Of a stretch of 64,000 nt of DNA, positions 58,044-64,000 are shown piece by piece; within the stretch, counting starts at the first letter, position 1, and every line of letters starts with the position of its first letter. Under the pieces are notes generated by a model that saw only the letters and a list, made by a program, of their open reading frames with translations, was not told the DNA's origin and did not search any database. Source of the stretch: an uncultured Saprospiraceae bacterium (GTDB lineage: Bacteria > Bacteroidota > Bacteroidia > Chitinophagales > Saprospiraceae); contig CALIAU010000010.1 of the NCBI GenBank assembly GCA_938045585.1, positions 62,001 to 126,000 on the forward strand, given 5' to 3'. Both the position numbers and the translations under genes were made by a program.

Positions 58044-60290
58044 CTAATTCTGGATAATCCACTTTTCTGTTTGTACTACTTGGCCTGCCGTGTTTTTTAG
58101 TATTAAAAGGTAGAGACCAGGACTGAGATCTGTGTCTATATTTACAAAGGAATTATATATGCTTCCAGCTCTAAACGGTTGTCCATAGCTGTTCACTATC
58201 TCGTAGTTGTACTTTTTAGAATTTCCTGGAATGTGTATGTTGAGCAAGCCGGCACTTGGATTTGGAAAAATCTTAGCGACGTTATTGTACACTTCATCCT
58301 CTGTGTTTGTTGTGGATTCCACGAAAATGCTGGATACAAAATTTGTGAAAATGGCTTGGTTGCTATCAAAATAAATTTTTGCGAAGTTTCTGATTTCCGC
58401 ATGGTCCTGAATGCCTTCAACGTGATCTATGGCGAATCTAATTGCTCCCTGCTCTTCAGGATTAAGGACTATAGGTTGGAAGGTGAAGATAAGTTTATTT
58501 TCTTGTTGGCTGAGAGTGTGTGCATGTGAAGAATACAATACCTCAAGAGTAGAGATATCCAAAGTGCTAGGGAGATCATCTGTAATGACGACTCTGTATG
58601 CAGGGTAATTTCCTACGTTTTCGAAACGGATAATATATTCTAAACGCGTTCCTATCAGGGTGTAATTTCCTAAGGTACCATCATCTGGACGTACTTGTTT
58701 GTCGTTTGGATCAGCTGAGCAGACAATAACATCAGTGATAGAGTCTGTGCTTACAATTTCTTGGGCTTCATTTCTTACTACATAGTTAAGAGTAAATTCC
58801 TGCGCCACAAAGGTTTCGTCTGGTGTTTCGAAGAGGGCACTATAATTTCCTAGACTGTCAATGTCGAGTGTGTTTAGATTCCACACTATAGAATCGTCAT
58901 CGTAATAGTCCGGTTCTGTTGTGATTATGGTAGAGGGTAGAAAATTAAAGAGTGAATCTTGATATAGGGTAAGTGTACCTGTGAATGGAATACTACCAGT
59001 ATTAGCAACTTGCATCTTTAGTTTCATAAAGGCATTACATAGGGGGATATCGTTTAATCCTGAAAGTCGGATAGCTTCTTCAAAAGAAGAAGGATAGAGC
59101 CCAGGATTGTAATCATAATACTGCCCTAGATCAGTTATGGTGATGATACTGTCATTCGTAAATGACCAGGGTTGCGCAGGGTCAAGGATCATATTGTATG
59201 CACCTTCATTTACAAAGAAGAGGTGTGTGTTGTCCGGTCTTATCTCTGACTTAAGTGTATCCACACTTAATCCAAGACGGATATTGTTTAAGAATGCTTC
59301 TTCTGTTTCTTTAATACCGTTTTGATTCAGGTCGTAAAAAGGCTTGCCTCTTATGATTGCTGTTAATTCATAAATGTCTGTGAAGAGGGTGTGATCTACG
59401 TACACTTCTGAAAGCAATATGTTATCTCTCTCTTCTCGGATACAGATACCATAATTAAATACACCTGCATTATTGAAAATACCGCTCAGAGTTCCATTCT
59501 CAGTATCAAGGCTTATATCGTTGTTAGGTCCAAAGGCTGTCTCCACATCAAATTCAGGCAGAAGAAAAGAAACTGGATCAAAGGGTGGCAGGCAGTTTGC
59601 TGCTTCAGGAATTACTCCATTGCAGGCATTGGGATTACCGCCCATGGTCCCCTGTGTCCCGCCTGCTGTAAGAGGTGCACAAAAAGAATAACTGAGTGCA
59701 TCTCCATCTAATTCAGCCTGAGGGAGTGCAAGTGTGTTCTCTACTCCTAATACCGTTATTGATGCTGGGATATCAAATAGTTGCGGGGAATCATTTTGTA
59801 ATTGTAAGGCTTCCTCTGTAATAAGCAGTTGAATCCCAAATCCTGTTTCTTCAGGACTTATAATATTAGTGAGGGTATGGACTCGACAGCATCTCTGGTA
59901 GGCTATTAAAACATCGGATGCAAGAGATCTTGGTAGAGTGAGCTCTGCACTATATACAACCGACTCATAACTTGGAATCAGATCTGTTATTACAAAAGGC
60001 AGGTTGCCTAAATTATGTTGCAAAATTCCATTATGGGGTATTTCTTCTAAGGTTGTGTAGAGATCCCAGTTTTCCATTTCACCTGTGTAAATGCCTAACT
60101 GGATAGCTTGGTCAAAATCAGCACCAGATCCATTTGCATCCCTGTAAACGGTAAGTCTTAGCTCTAGTGTAATCGTCTCTGCATTTAATTCTAAGGTCCG
60201 ATAGGTCATATTTCCTCCTAAAATATGCGCCGCTTGCACTGAAAACAAACAAAGGAAGAAGCAAATAGAGGTGGAAATGAGCTGTTTCAT
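58044..60290 (-). CDS. Large secreted protein with DUF11-like domain and T9SS sorting domain
   Basis: 748 aa from ATG 60290, which opens the signal peptide (KQLISTSICFFLCLFSVQAA); the ATG at 60344 would add 18 residues before it. N-terminal part (AAHILGGNMTYRTLELN..., LRLTVYRDANGSGADF) matches a domain frequent in gliding-associated/adhesin-like proteins of Bacteroidota. A middle region of beta domains follows, then a DUF11-like conserved repeat (SADPNDKQVRPDDGTLGNYTLIG, LEYIIRFENVGNYPAYRVVITDDLP) and a T9SS type A sorting domain (IFPNPSAGLLNIHI, YEIVNSYGQPF, LSPGLYLLILKN, WIIQN). Probably a surface adhesin or structural protein exported through SprA. Confidence 0.85.
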   Translation of the reverse strand: MKQLISTSICFFLCLFSVQAAHILGGNMTYRTLELNAETITLELRLTVYRDANGSGADFDQAIQLGIYTGEMENWDLYTTLEEIPHNGILQHNLGNLPFVITDLIPSYESVVYSAELTLPRSLASDVLIAYQRCCRVHTLTNIISPEETGFGIQLLITEEALQLQNDSPQLFDIPASITVLGVENTLALPQAELDGDALSYSFCAPLTAGGTQGTMGGNPNACNGVIPEAANCLPPFDPVSFLLPEFDVETAFGPNNDISLDTENGTLSGIFNNAGVFNYGICIREERDNILLSEVYVDHTLFTDIYELTAIIRGKPFYDLNQNGIKETEEAFLNNIRLGLSVDTLKSEIRPDNTHLFFVNEGAYNMILDPAQPWSFTNDSIITITDLGQYYDYNPGLYPSSFEEAIRLSGLNDIPLCNAFMKLKMQVANTGSIPFTGTLTLYQDSLFNFLPSTIITTEPDYYDDDSIVWNLNTLDIDSLGNYSALFETPDETFVAQEFTLNYVVRNEAQEIVSTDSITDVIVCSADPNDKQVRPDDGTLGNYTLIGTRLEYIIRFENVGNYPAYRVVITDDLPSTLDISTLEVLYSSHAHTLSQQENKLIFTFQPIVLNPEEQGAIRFAIDHVEGIQDHAEIRNFAKIYFDSNQAIFTNFVSSIFVESTTNTEDEVYNNVAKIFPNPSAGLLNIHIPGNSKKYNYEIVNSYGQPFRAGSIYNSFVNIDTDLSPGLYLLILKNTAGQVVQTEKWIIQN

Positions 60291-60375
60291 TGGTTCAAAT
60301 TTATTTAATATACTCAGAACTAGATAAATAGGCTCCTTAGGCAAGAGTTTTCTTTCTATTCCTCAATGCATAACG

Positions 60376-60383
60376 TACATTTG
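60376..60383 (+). promoter_or_regulatory. Candidate -7 element for aspS
   Basis: TACATTTG fits TAnnTTTG, about 20 bases before the aspS ATG at 60404. The -33 region (TTTTCTTTC) is a weak match. Confidence 0.45.
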
Positions 60384-60403
60384 CAATCTAAAATAAGAAG
60401 AAT

Positions 60404-62176
60404 ATGTATAGGACGCATACATGTGGAGAATTAAGAATGGCTGATGTCGGAAAAGATGTCACTCTAAGCGGTTGGGTACAGATATCCAGGGATATGGGAG
60501 GATTGACCTTTGTAGATCTAAGAGATAGATATGGGATTACACAACTTGTATTTGATATGGAGGCAAATGCAGCGCTTTGTGAGACGGCAAGAAAGCTAGG
60601 TCGTGAGTTTGTTGTCACAGCAAGTGGAAAGGTCAATGAGCGCTCTAGTAAGAATCCCAATAGAGATACGGGTGATATTGAAATAATTGTAGATGCGCTA
60701 GAGGTACTGAATGCGGCTAAGACACCGCCTTTTACAATTGAAGAAGATACGGATGGAGGAGATGATATTCGTATGCAGTATCGTTACTTGGATTTGAGAA
60801 GAGGACCTCTCCAAAAGAATATAATCTTCAGATCTAAGTTGGCAATAGAGACAAGGAAATACTTAGATGAAAATGGTTTTATAGAAGTGGAAACTCCCTG
60901 TCTCATAAAAAGTACACCTGAGGGTGCGCGTGACTTTGTTGTACCGAGTCGGATGAATCCGGGACAGTTTTACGCCCTTCCGCAATCGCCGCAAACCTTT
61001 AAGCAGATCTTAATGGTTGCTGGATATGACAAATATTTTCAGATAGTGAAATGTTTTAGAGATGAAGATTTACGTGCAGACCGTCAGCCTGAGTTTACAC
61101 AGATAGACTGCGAGATGGCCTTTGTTACAAGAGACCAGGTCTTAGCTACATTTGAAGGATTAACTAAGCATGTGTTCAAAACATTAAAGAATATTGAACT
61201 AGCGGATTTTCCTAAAATGGAATATGATGAGGCAATGCAACGCTACGGTAGCGATAAGCCAGATGTGCGTTTCGATATGGAGTTTGTGGAGATGAATGCC
61301 TTTGCACAAGGCAAAGGATTTTCAGTCTTCGATAATTCTGAATTAGTGGTAGGTATTTGTGCAAAAGGAATTGCGGATAAATATTCTAACAAGGATATGA
61401 AATTGCTAACGGAGTGGATGCAAAGACCACAGATTGGTGCAAAAGGATTGGTGTATGTTAAGTTCATGGAAGACGGAAGCATTAAGTCTACTGTAGGTAA
61501 GTTTTTTGATGATGAGACCCTACGTTCTTGGGCATCTCATTTTGGTGCAGAGAAAGGCGATGTGATTTTTGCCTTAAGTGGAGAAGTAGATAAAACTAGA
61601 AAGCAGTTGAATGAACTGCGATTGGAGATGGGGACACGATTAGGTTTGAGAGATAATACGGTGTTCGCGCCGCTATGGGTAATCAACTTCCCACTATTAG
61701 AATGGGATGAAGAAAGCGAACGTTTCCATGCGATGCATCATCCATTTACTGCGCCTAAAAAGGTGGACGAACAAAAAATGCTATCTGGAGATCACGAGAC
61801 GCTGAAGAATCTAAAAGCAGATGCCTATGATCTGGTTATAAATGGTGTGGAGATAGGTGGAGGATCTATCCGAATCCATGATAGAGAATTACAAAGTAAA
61901 AACTTTGATCTGCTTGGCTTTACGAAAGAAGAAGCGGAGGCACAGTTTGGATTTTTATTAGGTGCCTTCGAATACGGTGCGCCGCCGCATGGAGGAATCG
62001 CATTTGGTTTTGATAGATTATGTGCAGTCTTGAATGGAGTGAATTCTATACGTGACTTTATAGCCTTCCCTAAGAATAACCAGGGAAGAGATATGATGAT
62101 TGACGCACCTAGTCCGGTGGACAATGAGCAGTTAGACGAACTAAATCTTGCTTTAAATTTAAAAGAGAACGTATAA
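60404..62176 (+). CDS. aspS: Aspartyl-tRNA synthetase
   Basis: Attaches aspartate to tRNA-Asp. 590 aa, the bacterial-type length with the GAD insertion domain. OB-fold anticodon domain first ([24 protein letters not shown]...[13 protein letters not shown]), class II motif 2 region ([25 protein letters not shown]), the GAD-type insert (~280-420), and motif 3 [15 protein letters not shown], ending with the signature [19 protein letters not shown]. The membrane-protein gene downstream starts six bases after the stop. Confidence 0.97.
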   Translation: MYRTHTCGELRMADVGKDVTLSGWVQISRDMGGLTFVDLRDRYGITQLVFDMEANAALCETARKLGREFVVTASGKVNERSSKNPNRDTGDIEIIVDALEVLNAAKTPPFTIEEDTDGGDDIRMQYRYLDLRRGPLQKNIIFRSKLAIETRKYLDENGFIEVETPCLIKSTPEGARDFVVPSRMNPGQFYALPQSPQTFKQILMVAGYDKYFQIVKCFRDEDLRADRQPEFTQIDCEMAFVTRDQVLATFEGLTKHVFKTLKNIELADFPKMEYDEAMQRYGSDKPDVRFDMEFVEMNAFAQGKGFSVFDNSELVVGICAKGIADKYSNKDMKLLTEWMQRPQIGAKGLVYVKFMEDGSIKSTVGKFFDDETLRSWASHFGAEKGDVIFALSGEVDKTRKQLNELRLEMGTRLGLRDNTVFAPLWVINFPLLEWDEESERFHAMHHPFTAPKKVDEQKMLSGDHETLKNLKADAYDLVINGVEIGGGSIRIHDRELQSKNFDLLGFTKEEAEAQFGFLLGAFEYGAPPHGGIAFGFDRLCAVLNGVNSIRDFIAFPKNNQGRDMMIDAPSPVDNEQLDELNLALNLKENV

Positions 62177-62182
62177 TTTATT

Positions 62183-63535
62183 TTGGATAAAAAGAAATGG
62201 ATAAAGACGTTTACGAAGTTTGACTTTGGTCTTATCTTTTTCTTTTTATACACCTTACTCACCATCATTTTTTATCAGGAAAGAACTTTATTTTTAGATA
62301 ATCCTTTTCAGGTCTTCCATATGATTGTGGAAGATAAGATTGAGATTATGGCAGGCAGATGGCCTGCTAGTATTATTCGCTGGCTGCCGTTTTTGGCAAT
62401 CAAAGCAGAATTGCCTTTGCAAGTTGTACTCCACGTTTTTTCCTTTTCCTATCTACTTTTTCATTTTCTTGTGTTTGTGGTATTGCGTTGGGGGATGCGC
62501 GAAAAGAAATTATCAGACTTTTATGCGCTTTGGTTATTGTTGATAAGTGGGCATGCATTTTTTTGGAATAACTCAGAACTGATTCAGGCCTGTTCTGTGC
62601 TTTTTATTTTTATGGGTCTGGTCAAAAAGGAGCAAAGTGGATTGCCAAGGATGCTTGCATTGTTTCTGAACCTAGTACTTCTGTTATTTTATCATCCCTT
62701 AATAATTATTCCAATTGTAGCAGTATTGATATTTTGGATTTTACAAAATAAGAAACGAGCTAAGGAATATCTTAGCTATACTGGAATCGCCATACTGCTT
62801 TACTTTGCAAAGACTAGCATGTTTACAAATTGGTATGACAGTGGTAAACAAGACGCCTTTAAAAATAATGTTGAAGAATATGGTTTAGGAATACTTCAGT
62901 CAGAAGGATTTTTAAACAATATGCAAAGTTTTATATCCGGTTGGAACAGTGTCATTACTCTTGCTGCACTAGCGGCAATGTATTTCTTTTATAAAGAAAA
63001 AAAATGGCTGTGTTTACTTGCTTTACCAATCGGGATTATTCTCTACAATATATTGATTGCACTTGCAGACCCTAAGGTGAGTTATACCTTTTATAACGAG
63101 GTAAACTTTATTCCCTTGGTGGCTATTATTCTTTTAGGATGCATGCAGCTCAGCCATAGAGTTGTTGCAAATAAAATACTATGTCTAGTCTTACTGTTGT
63201 TTTTTGTGTTTCGGATTTCTTATGATGCTCGATTTTATACGGATCGCATAAACTACTGGGAGTCAGAATTGTCAAAGGTCGAAGAAAAAACTATAAAAGC
63301 AGAAAGTGAAGTGGATATGTCTAAGTTGCTTATGAGTTGGGCAAGTCCGTATGAATCTATTCTTATAAATCATCTGGGGGAATCAAGGCAAGAAAAAACC
63401 CTATTGGTGCATCCTAAGGCATCGGATATAAAGGATAGAAGTAATCCTACTAAGTTTATAACCCACTTCAAGCCCTATACAATGGAGGAGGTGAATGCGC
63501 GCTATTTTAATTTGACTTCAAAAAAGGGGTATTAA
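62183..63535 (+). CDS. Polytopic membrane protein, 450 aa
   Basis: About ten to eleven hydrophobic helices with a soluble C-terminal tail of ~90 residues (ESELSKVEEKTIKAESEVDMSKLLMSWASPYESILINHLG...). The layout recalls membrane glycosyltransferases or polymerase-like proteins, but no catalytic motif is evident and I assign no function. The start is TTG at 62183, since no in-frame ATG is found before the first helix. It begins six bases after aspS and may be translationally coupled to it. Confidence 0.65.
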   Translation: MDKKKWIKTFTKFDFGLIFFFLYTLLTIIFYQERTLFLDNPFQVFHMIVEDKIEIMAGRWPASIIRWLPFLAIKAELPLQVVLHVFSFSYLLFHFLVFVVLRWGMREKKLSDFYALWLLLISGHAFFWNNSELIQACSVLFIFMGLVKKEQSGLPRMLALFLNLVLLLFYHPLIIIPIVAVLIFWILQNKKRAKEYLSYTGIAILLYFAKTSMFTNWYDSGKQDAFKNNVEEYGLGILQSEGFLNNMQSFISGWNSVITLAALAAMYFFYKEKKWLCLLALPIGIILYNILIALADPKVSYTFYNEVNFIPLVAIILLGCMQLSHRVVANKILCLVLLLFFVFRISYDARFYTDRINYWESELSKVEEKTIKAESEVDMSKLLMSWASPYESILINHLGESRQEKTLLVHPKASDIKDRSNPTKFITHFKPYTMEEVNARYFNLTSKKGY

Positions 63536-63545
63536 CGGTTTCTAC

Positions 63546-64000
63546 CTATTTTAATAGATCAATCTTCATCCTTGCAACTAGATCTTCTATACGTTCTGAG
63601 CTTAAGCGTTCGCGCGATAGGCTGTCGACCAGGATAGGGAAGGCAAGAGGAGTTGCTTTGTCGGGATAGGTAATGATGAGTTTTTGCTTTTTTATTCTGC
63701 TGAGTGCATCTCGCATTCTTGCCTCTTCTAATTGAAATGTACGCACTTCTTCTTGTGTTTGCATAAAGAGTAGGTTGTCAGCTTCATATTCCTTAAATAC
63801 CTCAAAGAGGAGTGAGGAGGAGGATTGTAAATGTCTATCTTTTTTCATTTTGCCAGGAAATCCGGCAAATATCAATCCTGATATACGAGCAATGTCTCTA
63901 AATCGTCTTCTAGACATTTCTACAGCGTTTATACTTTGGGTTATGTCTTCAATAAGATTATCATCAGAGAAAAGATCTTTGTTGATGATTGACTCTATGT
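63546..64000 (-). CDS. Ligase-associated DEXH-box helicase, C-terminal part (cut by window edge)
   Basis: The frame is open to the right edge of the window, so the ATG at 63917 is internal; the visible 150 codons are the end of a longer protein. The sequence (SINAVEMSRRRFRDIARISGLIFAGFPGKMKKDRHLQ, LLFEVFKEYEADNLLFMQTQEEV, AFPILVDSLSRERLSSERIEDLVARM) matches the C-terminal domain of the Lhr-type helicase that accompanies an ATP-dependent DNA ligase in bacterial DNA repair operons. The helicase motifs themselves lie outside the window. Convergent with the membrane-protein gene. Confidence 0.78.
   Translation of the reverse strand, partial: IESIINKDLFSDDNLIEDITQSINAVEMSRRRFRDIARISGLIFAGFPGKMKKDRHLQSSSSLLFEVFKEYEADNLLFMQTQEEVRTFQLEEARMRDALSRIKKQKLIITYPDKATPLAFPILVDSLSRERLSSERIEDLVARMKIDLLK

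Noticed and set aside
57750-58062. Two overlapping ORFs upstream of the large T9SS gene
   Set aside because: They are produced by the GC-rich third dispersed element; different frames give equally plausible but unrelated peptides.

Overview
The window looks like chromosomal DNA of a low-GC member of the Bacteroidota. The evidence is a full-length SprA (the outer-membrane translocon of type IX secretion and gliding), four secreted proteins ending in T9SS type A sorting domains, two gene fusions usual in this phylum (DAHP synthase-chorismate mutase and MurF-alanine racemase), several upstream sites of the Bacteroidota -7 type (TAnnTTTG), and few visible Shine-Dalgarno sequences. I cannot place it below phylum. 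No rRNA, tRNA, CRISPR array, transposase, integrase or phage gene was seen.

Layout. 1-5 kb: an isomerase cut by the window edge, a hypothetical gene, a 0.6 kb repeat-bearing gap, then an aromatic amino acid operon (aminotransferase, tyrA, DAHP synthase-chorismate mutase) on the minus strand. This operon is preceded by a Phe/Tyr-rich leader peptide and an intrinsic terminator that ends exactly at the first start codon: a transcription attenuator. 5-17 kb: an ECF sigma factor with an unusual inner-membrane/beta-barrel partner, an RskA-like lipoprotein, a T9SS cargo protein, a flippase, ribA with a coupled 54-residue membrane protein, and DsbD with a stand-alone copy of its N-terminal domain. 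17-27 kb: truA, a T9SS BNR-repeat protein, three periplasmic foldase genes, murF-alr and purD, all on the minus strand.

27-36 kb is the most unusual part. Two related small outer-membrane-protein genes are each flanked on both sides by clusters of a 30-35 bp palindromic repeat (about 20 copies, all in one orientation, with compensatory changes between the arms). Between them lies a four-gene minus-strand set (thioredoxin-like protein without CXXC, DUF547-beta-barrel fusion, Omp85-like protein, GH113-like hydrolase). It has a good sigma-54 promoter candidate and three repeated TTTTACGA boxes beyond it, and it is divergent from a PAS-PAS-AAA+-Fis sigma-54 activator. An 88-bp direct repeat copies the 3' end of the activator gene into the 3' end of the neighbouring membrane-protein gene.

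36-64 kb: ruvA and the 7.5 kb sprA, a 225 bp degenerate CGGA-rich tract, mscL, an Lrp/AsnC regulator divergent from asnB, a lamin-tail-domain T9SS protein, a P-loop kinase, a GNAT acetyltransferase, aconitase, an arylsulfotransferase-like lipoprotein, a serine hydrolase interrupted by an in-frame TGA, a dihydrofolate-reductase-like protein, a large T9SS adhesin-like protein, aspS, a polytopic membrane protein, and the C-terminal part of a ligase-associated DEXH helicase. A second dispersed element family (about 90-130 bp, ends GGGCGTGCCC and GCGTGAG) occurs at about 0.9, 36.0 and 57.9 kb.

Functional assignments come from motif recognition by eye. Promoters, terminators and repeat families come from direct reading of the bases. 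No database search or structure computation was run.
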